A stretch of 64,000 bases of DNA from Fragum whitleyi (taxonomy: Eukaryota > Mollusca > Bivalvia > Cardiida > Cardiidae), in NCBI GenBank assembly GCA_948146395.1, contig OX411559.1:1492001-1556000 (forward strand), given 5' to 3'. Both the position numbers and the translations under genes were made by a program. The notes below the pieces were generated by a model. That model made no database searches and was not told the origin of the DNA. It was given only the letters and a program-made list of their open reading frames with translations. Positions within the stretch are counted from its first letter, which is position 1. Each line of letters opens with the position of its first letter. Positions 45,543 to 56,284 of this stretch are shown one piece after another.

Positions 45543-46090
45543 AAATGCAAATTTCTAAAAATAACCGCATTATATGATTGTTCTAAAAATCACTATGTGG
45601 TATCATAAAAAAAATATCATACGGGATTTTATCACACAGATATTTGTACAGTTATAAGATAAAAATTAATCTCTCTGCATTCTTAAATGTAGTTTGTATC
45701 AAATATGATTGTGATTTTGACAATCAGTTGCTTTTGTCATTTAAGCTAGTGGCACATAAATGCTCTGACGGATCTTTTTGTGGAATCGGTGATAAAACTG
45801 AGGGCTAGTCGGCGACTGATATGTGCATCGTTCGATTTAAAAGTGGATTTTTCTAAAATCAGCGACGCGTCACTGAGGTTTATCTTCAAGTTAAAATCTT
45901 CCGACTGTTCGGCGATGTCTTTTAGAATTCTGGAAGACAATATCGACGACTAATCGCTAGCTATCAGCCTGGCTACGGCCGATTATCGGATGGGCTCCGG
46001 CCGATTTTCCACTTCAATTTGGTATCGGGGACCAGTCGGCGTCGCATCCAACATGAGCATAGTACTAAGATTGGCCTACATACCGAATTT
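45543..46090. other. Right flank of the palindrome
   Basis: 'gaaatgcaaatttctaaaaa' to 'ttataagataaaaatta' (45543-45668) is also present after the copy at 61545, so the repeated unit extends ~125 bp beyond the palindrome. The rest (45670-46090) is non-coding. Confidence 0.6.
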
Positions 46091-46860
46091 TTAGGTGATC
46101 TTAGTCTACGGAAAATACCTCGGGAATAAAAAGGGGCGCAGCCGAGAAAGCGCGTCGTTTAGCACGTTGGTTTTGTCCTCGGACGATAAAAAGCATCAAC
46201 GTTCTAGCTAAAAATGATGTTGAGTAAAAGAAAATCAACGAAATCTAGAATAATTCTGTGCATCTTATTTTACTGCGTTTTGCAAACACTTATTATGTGC
46301 CCAAAATATCTCCATAAGCTATTGGAAAGCATTAAAGAAATGTATTTTTCTTCAAGCGTATTGACCAAAGTACACACCAGCAGACAAAATTTAAAAACAA
46401 AAGGTACAAAATTCACTTAACTTCCGTCAAAAGCACTTTCCAGTGTTCGGAAACCCCAATCGGGTACCCTCGGCGATTCTACGGAAAATCCCTCGGAAAT
46501 AATACGGGCGCAGCCATGAAAGCGCGTTCGCACGTTGGTTTACATGACGTCACATACATAAATGAAGATGACGTTGCGAAAAACAAAATTAAAAGAAAGG
46601 TTAAAATTGGACATTTTATAATTTGGAAACAAAACGTAGTGTTTTACTGCGTTTTGCTTTCAAATTATAACGATCGCCTCAGACGATCGGAAAGCACTAA
46701 AGGAATTCGCTTTTCTTCAAGCGTATTAACCAAAGTATCACGAGGAGCCGAATTACCTTAGTATAACCAGAAATAACTACAGTTACGTCCGAGGTACTTT
46801 CCAGTTTACGGAAAAGTCCGAGCTATTTTCCGGATGCTGAATAATTATTCCCGAGGTCTT
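46091..46860 (+). repeat. Two imperfect ~390-bp tandem units
   Basis: 'cggaaaatacctcgggaata' + 'aaaaggggcgcagcc.agaaagcgcg...cacgttggttt' (46106-46172) recurs as 'cggaaaatccctcggaaata' + 'atacgggcgcagccatgaaagcgcg..cacgttggttt' (46490-46540). 'ttttactgcgttttgc', 'tcggaaagcattaaagg-like' and 'tttttcttcaagcgtattga' follow in both. The open frames inside (46214-46420, 46516-46761) are shared chance frames or remnants; no domain seen. Confidence 0.7.
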
Positions 46861-47650
46861 TTCCGTAGAATCTTGTAATGAGTGTGTGTCGTGTGTATGT
46901 GCGTGGCTGTGTGGGGAGGGGGCGTTACTAAATGGATAGATGGTCGCCGATATGTCTGCCAATCTTATCCAAAGCCTATAGGTCTTCTATATACATGTAT
47001 AGGGATAGTTTAAAAATAATTTGGCTTATTTGTAACGCTTTTAAAAGCATTACTAGTGCCATGCAAATACTCAGTGGTCTCGCCGCGGCTCGAACACAGT
47101 AAGGACAAGCTTAATATTTGAGTCATCTCATGATTCTAGTAAGCGCGGATACGCAAAATTGATCCCCTTCGAGTACTTTTCAGCGAATTTTAAAATTACT
47201 TATATACATGTATATTTGCTCTTTGTATTCTATCTGCACGATGCAATGTAAGGGAGACAATAATTAGTCGAATGCTGTTCATTTGATACAACGTTTGCTT
47301 CCCTTGTGTTAAATCCAAAATTCCATTTTTACGACAAACTAAATCTGTTTGCTCTTATAGTTTTTAAGTTGGAATGCGGAGCAATTCCAACTTAGATTTA
47401 ACAAAACCGCAAAATGAACCCAAGATGAATTCATTTCGGGTTTTTTGAGAACACACATCACGTGAACAGGATGTGAATACACTTCGGCCTATTTTGTCTA
47501 CTCAACTTGACATAGACATAAAGTTCATTTCATCAAAAGGAAATCATCCTGTACAATTACACAACTATCACTTCATGTATATTATTAACACGCTAATTCA
47601 TGAATTAACGATATTTATTGAAATTTTCGTACGAATTTACTAGTATCAGA
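46861..47650. other. Non-coding
   Basis: Contains 'gttggaatgcggagcaattc' (about 47369-47392), a short palindrome with centre GCGGAGC, and a TGTGTG-rich patch near 46885. No gene. Confidence 0.45.
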
Positions 47651-47659
47651 TGTTTACAT

Positions 47660-47830
47660 TACTATATTTGGAAATCATGTGATAAGTCAACGCAAATAAG
47701 GTCAGCTAGTGAAAAAAGCACTAGCAAATCACGTGATCTACTTATTTGGCAATGTCGCGATCAGGTTTCTCAGTATTGTGGACATAGCACAGGCCAATCA
47801 CGTGATCTGCTTATTTAGTAACGTCGCGAC
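47660..47830 (+). repeat. ~70-bp direct repeats carrying CACGTG boxes
   Basis: 'aaatcatgtgataagtcaac' (47670), 'aaatcacgtgatctacttat..ggcaatgtcgcga' (47727) and 'caatcacgtgatctgcttat..agtaacgtcgcga' (47796) are two good units and one poor one. Each good unit has an ATCACGTGAT palindrome, a bHLH-type E-box. Confidence 0.7.
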
Positions 47831-48239
47831 CTATTTTCGTATTATTATGTTATAGCTTCTGTTAAAGGTATAGTTTCTCTTTCTGAACGACCTTATCACA
47901 CATTTAATTTATTACAAATTGTAATATTGTACATTTCTGTCTACAGTTACGAAATAAAAATCTTTAGTTTTTCTTAAAGTGAAGATACACTTTTAAAGTT
48001 AATAGATATTTTTGCAACATATTGTCGTTTGTTTTCCGTCATATTGCAGTTATCTACATGAATGTTTCATTGTCAAAGCCCAAAATTTATCTAATAAAAT
48101 CCTGGCCACCACATCTATAATGGAATTATGAATATCTTTGTCCAATTGCATTCCATCACCAAAATAACTTGCCATTTGAAACATACCTACTATTTCAACT
48201 TGTTTTCAACTTGTATATTTACAATGAATAACGCATTTT
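47831..48239. other. Non-coding, nothing recognised
   Basis: AT-rich; no feature. Confidence 0.4.
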
Positions 48240-48510
48240 AGAACCAAATCGCGATTTCACTGACATAATTGAAATTTAAAGCGTCTGATTGGTTCTTGGC
48301 GAAATATAAAGCTATTGGTGGAACTCTCATGTATTTTTTATGAAATGGAGATTTTACATATCGCTAATTTTGTTCATCCTGAACAAAATAAGCGACATTG
48401 GATTCCCTTTCTTAAATTTCACTCAAAACTCGCTCCGCTCACGCATTCAACATCATTCCTTAATCATTCCAAAATCGTTCACTTATCAATTTTACGATGT
48501 TATTAACTAT
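48240..48510 (-). mobile_element. MITE copy 9, right portion
   Basis: In reverse orientation: 'aatcgcgatttcactgacat', 'cgtctgattggttcttggcg', then the palindrome 'cgctaattttgttcatcctg' / 'aacaaaataagcgacat', 'tcactcaaaactcgctccgc', 'cattccttaatcattcc', ending 'attttacgatgttattaact'. It is compacted in the middle and about as diverged as copy 8. Confidence 0.8.
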
Positions 48511-50344
48511 ATCCCCAACTCAGAAGTAGAGGAGCACATATTGATTTCTTTATATCTGTCAGTCCATTGACCTCCTGCTTTCCGCTAGCTTAACGAAGAA
48601 GCAATTGACCAGCAATAACGAAACTTTACACAAATATTGCCACTGACCCAAAGAAATACCCTATTGTTTCGGGGTAATACATGTCACGGTCATAAGTTAC
48701 CTCGAACTGTTAACAGTTTCCACTCTAACTGAACAACCAATTGACCCAAATCATAAAACTTGGCACAAAAGCTGTCAACGACCCAAGAAAGTACCAAATT
48801 TTGGAGTCACGAAGGTCGAAGTTACAATTGAACTTCGTCCAAGAATTTTCTTGCGATTCAAACTGATGAAGTAAAAGACTTCCCTGCGAAAAAAAGCTTT
48901 TCATCAAGGACAAAGACGTAACGGCAAAAGTTGACTCTCACGTCAAAATATGCGATACATTTACATCTGAAACCAATATTTTCGTTGCTAACATGTATTT
49001 ACACATATAAATTTTGTATCAAATAAAAGGTCCTTAAAAATAGATTATTTTGATTTGTCTTATATTGGTTTTATACAAAAGAAAAAAAACGTAATAGTCA
49101 ATACAACTAAAAACCTACATCAGAAATGACGCCGTCAGATGTAACAAAAAACACCAGATCGTTTCATTAAAACTGCAATATCATTAAGAATAATGGCGCG
49201 AGAGCCGCGAAAATTCGCCATGTTACGTGAATTACGGCTCATTGAATATCATGAAAATCTTTTGCTCGTTGGATTGTTCAAATAAAAGCTGGCTTTCATG
49301 AAAGACACACATCGGTAGCGTCAGATTGCTTAAAAAACGTCGTTTTTTCAAAAGTCATTTTTTTCGAAATCGTATTAATTAATTTTTTCTCCAGAATGAA
49401 ACGATAAAAAATGACATTTGAAATACATCTGAACCCGATTCTATGCATTCAAATTTTTGTTCACATTCGACTTCATCTAATGAGTTAATTATTATGTTTT
49501 CTCAGTCTTAAAATTGTCCCAAAAAGCGTTATTAAAATACCAGTGATTGTTTTATTCTTATTTTGTTTTTACAAAAGTCTACACATTCTTAATTTAACTT
49601 CATATTCAAAATACATCTAAAACATATTCCACAAAAATGAAAACATTCATCAATAACTCTTCAACTAAAGGAAATATGAATCGTACTGTTGGTCTTAAAA
49701 TTGTCCCACTAACGCGTTTTTCGATGTTTGAACGTCAGGTCATTATATAAGTACATGTATTTACTGAAATATTTCTCGTTCACAGAACGAGTCAAAATCT
49801 TGTATAAAAGTTAAACTTCCATTCATTAAACCTTACTAAGTTGAAACACCGTTGTTTGATTCAAAACTTTTATGGTTTTGATCAGGCTCCGACACCGTTT
49901 CATTTCGCTTCTGATTTTGCTTTCAACAGTTTCCATCGTACAACTCACGCAAGTTGATTGAATATTGAAGATGGTATAAATCATACCTCAGTAACATGTA
50001 AGCATGTTTACTTTGATTAGATTGTATATTATTGGACATTTTACAAATGGATGACGAAGTATAAACTATTTTCGTTGCTTTTCGTCGAATTTTACTCGAA
50101 ACTTCTTTAAAACGTTATATAAAAACGGACGTCATTTGTTACAGTCGTGACCGCCAACTTTTGCCGTTACGTCAAAGCGCTTGTTGAGGTCCACTTTGCG
50201 ACAATTCAAATTAAAAATGTAATTGATAACTCAAATGGAGCAGAAGCCATTTGAAAAATAACATAGAAACTGTTTTGAGTGTGTAAGTGTCCGCCTCTGC
50301 GTCCATTAGTCAGCTGTATGGTCCATATCATTTTCTTCCTTTTT
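48511..50344. other. Non-coding; old tandem-unit remnants
   Basis: 48595-48840 holds two weak ~125-bp units ('caattgaccagcaataacga..ctttacacaaatattg..ctgacccaa' and 'caattgacccaaatcataaa..cttggcacaaaagctg..cgacccaag') of the same style as the tandem-unit elements. 'aaaattgtccca' occurs at 49510 and 49696. No gene. Confidence 0.45.
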
Positions 50345-51535
50345 AGCTCACCTGATCACTACGTGCTCAAGGGGAGCTTTTAGGATCACCCTGACTCCGA
50401 CGTCCGTCGTCCTTCGTGTTTCGCCAACCTTCTAAAAATTTCTTCTTCTACTAAACCGCCGGGCCGATTTCAATAAAATTCTGACAGAATGTTCCCTGGA
50501 TGACCCTCTTCAAAAATTCTTCGCGAAATTCTGATAATCCACAAATATGGGCGCGGTAGGGCTGGGCTTATTTTGAGCCAGAAATCTTTGATCGACATCT
50601 CCTCCTGAACCACTGGGCCGATTTCAATGAAACTTTACCAGAATGTTCCCTGGATGACCCTCTTCAAAAATTCTTCGCTAAATTCTGATAATCCACAAAT
50701 AAAGGCAAGGTAGGGCGGGGTTTATTTTGAGCCAGAAATCTTTGAAAGACATCATCTCCTGAACCACTGGGCCGATTTCAATGAAACTTTACCAGAATAT
50801 TCCTGGGGTGACCCTTTTTAATAATTGTTCGGGAAATTGAGAATGGCCAATAAAAAAATTGCGTGGTAAAGCGGGGCTTATTTTGATCCTGAAATCCTTG
50901 AACATCTCTTCCTGAACCACTGGGCCCATTTCAATGGAACTTTTCCAGAATGTTCCCGGGGTTACCCTTTTAAAAAATTGTTTGCAAAATTTTAATTGAC
51001 CCTTAATATTGACATAGCAGGGCGGGCCTAATTCTGAGCCAGAAATCTTTGAATGAAATCTCCTCCTGAACCACTGGGCCAATGTCTGTGAAACTTTACC
51101 AGAATGTTCCTTGGGTATCTCTTTTGGCAAATTGTTCACGATATTTTGGTTGGTCCATAAATATTGGTTTGGCAGGGCGGGACTTATTTAAGCCCGGGAC
51201 CTTTGAACGACATCTCCTCCTGAAGCACTTGGCCGATTTCAATGAAACTTTACCATAACGTCTCTCTGGAGACCATCTTTAAAATTTGTTTGCAAAGTTT
51301 TGATTAGCCCATAAATATTGGCGTGGCAGGGCAGGGCAGGGCAGGGCTAATTTTGAGTCTCCTCTGTAAATAGTGGGTGGGCAGGGTCTATTATCACTGT
51401 TTATTCTACGAATTATATTTCCTTTCAACAATTAGGCAAATTTGAAAGAAACTTTGCCAGAAAGTTTCTTGGATGAGATCCACTGGTCAAATCGGTTTCA
51501 GGACAGCGGTTTAGGACCATTTTGGCCCTCTCGTT
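50345..51535 (+). mobile_element. AGCTCACC-type element with ~170-bp tandem units (second copy)
   Basis: Starts TTAGCTCACCTGATCACTAC, with GTGCTCAAGGGGAGCTTTTA and a GTCCGTCGTCC run, then six to seven units ('catctcctcctgaaccactg', 'ggccgatttcaatgaaactt', 'gaccctcttcaaaaattctt', 'ggcagggcgggg'). It ends TCAGGACAGCGGTTTAGGAC, CATTTTGGCC, CTCTCGTT. It is the closest relative of 11157-12321. In the unit near 51330 the 'ggcagggcag' motif is itself stuttered three times. Confidence 0.82.
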
Positions 51536-51617
51536 ATCATTTTTCTTCCATCAGTTGCATGCCTGTATAGCAGGCAGGGGTTTTAGCGTCTCTCGTTGAT
51601 GAAATACATTGATTTAT

Positions 51618-51790
51618 TATATACGCCCGTCAAAAGACGAGACGTATTATATGATCACCTGTCGTGGGCGGGAGGCGTGAGCTTCGTTAGTGGCTTGAGG
51701 TCACCGTCTCTTGAACGCATTCCAACTTATCAGTACTTTCAGTACTTTGATTTAAATCGGACTGCGAAGCAGTCGATTTATATCTACCGT
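51618..51790 (+). repeat. 'ACGCCCGTC...GACGTATTAT' dispersed repeat
   Basis: 'tatacgcccgtcaaaagacg' is a small hairpin followed by 'agacgtattatatgatcacc', and near the end 'aaatcggactgcgaagcagt' + 'cgattta' forms another. This looks like a short dispersed element, but no second copy is in the window. Confidence 0.35.
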
Positions 51791-52149
51791 TTTCCAGAAA
51801 TCCAGTCTGTTTGACCCACTACATTTTTACCATTATCTTCTGAGCAATGTGTTCAAACAAAATTATGTGTTTTCAAACACCGAAGAAACGGCCTTTTCAG
51901 TCACAATCTACAAACTTTGTTTTTATCTTATTTACTTTTCGACAAATAGAGAAGATGCTAATACAAAATTTGATGTAATTTTCGCTTTTAGTAATTACCA
52001 GTTAGTATTTTCAGTGTTTATAACAAGATTTTCGGTTGGGTAAAGGAGTTGAAACGTACAATAGGTTAACTGTGTAATAATTTGTAGCACTTAATATATT
52101 ACTGCTCTAAACTTTCTCGAACGGTCATTTACAAGTTGTAGGGCTGACA

Positions 52150-52860
52150 ACCAATCAAATTCTGTTATGATTATCACTCGGTCAAAACCCACGCGTAAAT
52201 TCAGACCACGTGGTAGATGCAAATGGACATCGTCTGCTCGAGATGAGTCAATTAACTTGTTTGTCATTAGTCAATAGTCGTCTGCACTCAAACAGGGAGC
52301 GTGGGAAGGTTACTTTTTGTTCGCATGTGTTAACAAATAGAAATAATTTTGTAATTTTGAAATATTTGATTTCAATAAGCACTCTGATCATGCTCCAATC
52401 CTATTTTCAATAAATTCAAATTTGAGTATGAAGAAAAATTATTCAAAAACAAATAAACCGACAAAAACATACGATAAACTGATATAGGATAGCAGTAAGA
52501 GCGATCTATTTTTAGAACAACTCATGAGTAATCATAGAGTGCTGCTAGATTTAATCGATTGGTCAGAAACCAAAGATATAAATAGCATAGTTGGCGATTT
52601 CACGTGTTTCTTGAGGGAAAATGCATTTACAGTATTTGGGAAAACCCAATGCTTGAAATACATACATGTTGGTAATCAAAATTGTAAATAGTTTAATGAA
52701 AAATGTTTGTTGCTAAACAGGCTTTTAAACTCTATAGAGAGAGGAATAATATTAACAGACAAGCTTTTAGCTTGGCGCGTGCTCATTATAACAACGTAAA
52801 AAATCTGCTAAGAAATAATTTAGACTAGCAGAAGGCTATCGAATCAGCAAACTTTCAAAA
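52150..52860 (+). pseudogene. LINE-3 remnant: endonuclease C-terminus and linker
   Basis: DHVVDANGHRLLEMSQLTCL ... VTFCSH (52200-52320) matches the late part of an APE-type LINE endonuclease. After a frame change comes SDHAPILFSINSN (52385-52424), the SDH catalytic motif. Next come SDLFLEQLMSNHRVLLDLID (52500-52562), ENAFTVFGKTQ (52619-52651) and, in another frame, KQAFKLYRERNN..FSLARAHYNNVKNLL (52717-52815), the basic linker before RT. The RT itself is missing. At least three frameshifts or stops, so long dead. The family differs from the other LINEs here. Confidence 0.65.
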
Positions 52861-53550
52861 TCGGACCCACGAGGTTGGATGAGCTGGCGATGTCCTCGAA
52901 AAGATGGAGTGTTAAGACAAAAAACTCACAAATTGGGCAGAAATTTTACCAACTTTTATTGTCCAAATTTGAGCCATTTTGATTGGCGAACTATTGCACT
53001 ATCCCAGCCTCTCAATGATGTCCGATTTACAGTGCTGACAGCACTTTGATTTTTTTTTTTTTTTTTATTTATTATTTTTTTATCATTATTTTATTATTAT
53101 CATTATTAATTAATTTCTTTAACCGATGGTCTTATGGTTTGAATTACTTTTATCTACTTCAAGTCGGTGTTAAAAGCCCATTATAGAGCATGTTATTTTG
53201 TTGTTTTAAGCCGATTCAGTAAATAAATTTAACTTGACCTGAATTGAATTACGCAAATCAGCCCTCATTCCCCTCATTCCCCCCCCCCCCCAAAAAAAAA
53301 AAACAACACCCCACTTTTCTGGATGATCTGACTGTAATTTCAATGAAATTTTAAGATTCAGTCAAGAACATTTTGATTAAATACATACATAGACAAAAAA
53401 CTTGAGTTTTTCAAAACTTTTGGTTGTATTTGAACTTGGTAGTCAGTGTCGATATCTCACGGTGTAGTCAAGTTTGTGTCAGAGTGATAAACCTATCATC
53501 TGGCTACCCGAATCAACACCAAGGTATCCGAGCAATTTAAGGAAAACTCG
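52861..53550. other. Low-complexity, non-coding
   Basis: A T-rich run with ATT repeats at 53049-53115 and adjoining C12/A12 runs at 53281-53303. No gene. Confidence 0.6.
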
Positions 53551-53755
53551 AAAGAAAACAGTGTGGGAAAGAAAGAAATTGCTTGTGACAAGTAATTTCT
53601 ACTTTTCCACATTGTTTTCCCTTGTACAATGAAAAGAAATTTCATTAAAAAGGCGTCATTTTTTTCGAAACATGTTAGATTAGGAAAAACCTTGCCATTA
53701 GCTAAAGGCCCAAAGGACCTGAAGCTTGGCAACTTCTTTCAGTCCTCCCTAAAAT
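53550..53755 (-). repeat. Copy of the 'GGAGTC' repeat (diverged)
   Basis: The inner palindrome 'gggaaagaaagaaattgctt' / 'aagtaatttctacttttcc' and 'ccacattgttttccc' are the same as in the repeats at 59041-59092 and 59400-59470. Confidence 0.55.
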
Positions 53756-53814
53756 CCATAAGTCTCGGGCCAGAGAACTGGTGTTAGTGTCAATCCCTGA
53801 ATATTGCTTTGTAG

Positions 53815-53890
53815 ATCACCAGTGAAAGACGTCACAGTGACGTCACTGTAAGCTTTTAAATAGTGTTTTACGACAGTAGTTTCCATTCAG
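53815..53890 (+). promoter_or_regulatory. Candidate core promoter with paired CREs
   Basis: 'gacgtcacagtgacgtcact' holds two overlapping CRE palindromes at ~53828-53847, followed 15 bp later by a TTTAAATA box. Downstream sequence has no open frame but lies upstream of the zinc-finger gene. Motif-based only. Confidence 0.2.
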
Positions 53891-54606
53891 AGGCTAAGTC
53901 TGTCTGATATTTCCGCCATTCATCCCTTTGGATGAGTATTAAAATCAAAGAATTCAAAGAAACTTATGGTTAAAAGAAATTCCACAGGGAATCTGTGTTA
54001 TTCCATTTTATTTTCACAACACTCTTTTCCGCATTTTCGGTCACCTGTGATTAGGCCATTAAAGAATGATCAAATAATGGCTTGTGTGTATTGTAACTTT
54101 CCTTTGATGTCAATGACATGAAAGAATATAAAACTGATCCTTGAAGTTCTCCATGCTTTCTTGAATTTGAAATGTGCAAAGACATCGCTGGTTTCGGAAA
54201 TTTTGCAGACGTAAAATACGTTACAGTTATAGCCAATTGCCAAAGATGACATTTGATTGAACGCCAGACTGCTTTGTTTCAGAAATTTGGCTGAGAAAAA
54301 TGTCGGGCTGTCCCTTCTTGAATCCGCCCCTCCCATCGTTTCGGCTATGTTTTGTGTTTTGTGATTGTAGATTCACCAGGCTGGAATAACAGAAAGGCCG
54401 ATTAATCCGCGCTGCTTAGAGATGGAACTAGAACTGGGAGATTACTCGAGTATCTGAGTACCGGGAAGAGTAACGTTCCTACCCGGGAACTGAATCATTA
54501 CCCGTTACCCGGCCGGCTGAAGACTGAAGACTATTTGAAACGGTTGTGCACTGAGTCATATCAGCATACACTGCCTGACCTCAGTCTAGGCTCTGTTGAA
54601 ATTGGG

Positions 54607-54630
54607 GGGGGGGGGGGGGGGGCGGGGTCG
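54607..54630 (+). repeat. Poly-G run
   Basis: About 19 consecutive G, then CGGGG. Potential quadruplex or sequencing-problem region. Confidence 0.85.
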
Positions 54631-54779
54631 CCGGAGACCGCGGAGTTGTTGAAATAAGTGTCCAGTAGAAAAAGTCGTTGAAGCAAAATATACTACTTTG
54701 GTACTTGCAACAGGATAGGTGTTTAAATTATGTATGCCTAACACTAGGAAAATGACCCACTCCCTCAAGTTTAGTGTGC

Positions 54780-55060
54780 CGCGGTTGAAACTCTCTACAG
54801 ACTCTGGATCAAGGCGCCGCAGATGAACTCACGTTCCTGTCAGTCACTGAAAGTTTCCGTATAAAGCATTTTACCCCGATATCTATGGGAAGAGTGGTCA
54901 TGGGGTCTGGACCTCGGCTTATCCGCCCGTCGCTCTTCTGACCGGTGCAAACCGCGGGCCGGTTGTCACGGTCGAGCGTCATCGTTAATGCCGCCGCACA
55001 AGTCTTCTCGCGAAAACTCAGTCTGCTCCGGTGGTTCGTACCGGCATCATGAATTATGCT
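54780..55060. promoter_or_regulatory. CpG-rich patch upstream of the zinc-finger gene
   Basis: Dense CpG (ggcgccgc, cgcccgtcgct, accgcgggccgg, gtcgagcgtcatcg, ccgccgcac, tctcgcgaaa) in an otherwise CpG-poor, AT-rich window. Such patches often mark promoters that stay unmethylated. It lies 5.5 kb before the zinc-finger coding exon and ~0.85 kb before a good donor at 55906. Confidence 0.35.
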
Positions 55061-55739
55061 AATTCATTAACTTTTATAAACTTAAGGGCCATTAGGCGAA
55101 AAACCGACATCGAAATAGCGTTTAAATAGAATTTAGTTATAACGTTTCCTTTGCTTAAGATAGCCATTCAGTGTAGTGGAAACAATCTTTAACTCAGTTT
55201 AACTTGCGACGGTTTAATATCATTAGTAGGCTACTGTGGACATTATTAATTCATTAATTCTCATCATTATTACCTACCTACGCACGCGCGTAAAGGTAGT
55301 TACGTTCTTCGAGATTCGGACGGTGCGTGAATTCAGTAACTGAAGGAATTACAGCTATTCATTGCTAATAAGTAGAGTTAAAATAAGACGAAATATTTTG
55401 TGTAGAGATACGCGAAAAAAACATTTAGAGTTTATCGTAGATGACGGGAAATTCCACGTCGTTCATCACTCGCCTCTTTTCCAACAATGGTTTATGCTTT
55501 TCTTCGGACATATAGATATGAATTCTTTTGTGGAAAGGGTTACACAGATCAAATCGTAGACGAGTATTAGACTGCGTACGGCATCCCAGTGGGTCTAGTT
55601 CATGTAGCGTCTTAAAATTCAAAACACCGTTCGGTCGACATGGGCTATTTCTCCTCCCTATGATAGAGAGAAAGTATCAGTAAAATAAAATGGAAACCCT
55701 GAGTGGAGCCCCAGCATCAAATAAACGAGATAATGCGAG

Positions 55740-55905
55740 AATGCGGAATGTTTACACAAGAAGGGTTAAATTACCTCCCTTGTTAATCCCTGCAGGCCAA
55801 GACAGGCAGACGTCCCTATAAGTGAGAGGGGTTCGTTTGTGCAGGGACGAAAACAGTGTTTTGGGGAAACTGGGGCCTTCTTCGGATTTAAAATTTATTC
55901 CCACG
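55740..55905 (+). other. Possible non-coding first exon of the zinc-finger gene
   Basis: The stretch ends at a strong donor, CCCACG|GTAAGT (GT at 55906-55907). The zinc-finger exon begins at a clear acceptor (60459) and has an untranslated leader, so a donor upstream is required. This is the best one I found on the same strand. The exon start is not determined and the link is inference. Confidence 0.3.
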
Positions 55906-56284
55906 GTAAGTTGAATGTTTTTTCACTGTCATAAAATAGTTTTCTAGTAAAATCAGTTTGAAAACAAGTTCGATATTAATGATTTTCTCTACCCCTGTTC
56001 TCCTACCCTTTTAAGGTCAGGCGATACGGAAAATGTCGGCCCTAGTCGATCGATTGGCAGGGTTCCCAGTTTGTGTATTCAACAAGGTCACGCGGGTTTG
56101 TGTATTGAAAATTCGTCTCTTTTGCATATCTTGCTTTGGGGAAAAAACTAGTTGTCTTGATGTTCCAAAAATTTCAGGAATCCCTTGTTTTTGAACACGG
56201 AAATGGAATAATTTGACAGCAGGGAGCTCCCGAATACGTTTCGGATAAATTACTATAGTTTTCACCAACAGGTGGCGCTTGCGT

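Noticed and set aside
54070..54336. Overlapping reverse frames of 61 and 88 codons
   Set aside because: Two frames over the same DNA, no domain, no splice context; chance.
56017..56268. 83-codon reverse frame
   Set aside because: No domain recognised. It sits just beyond the LINE-4 3' end and is probably chance.
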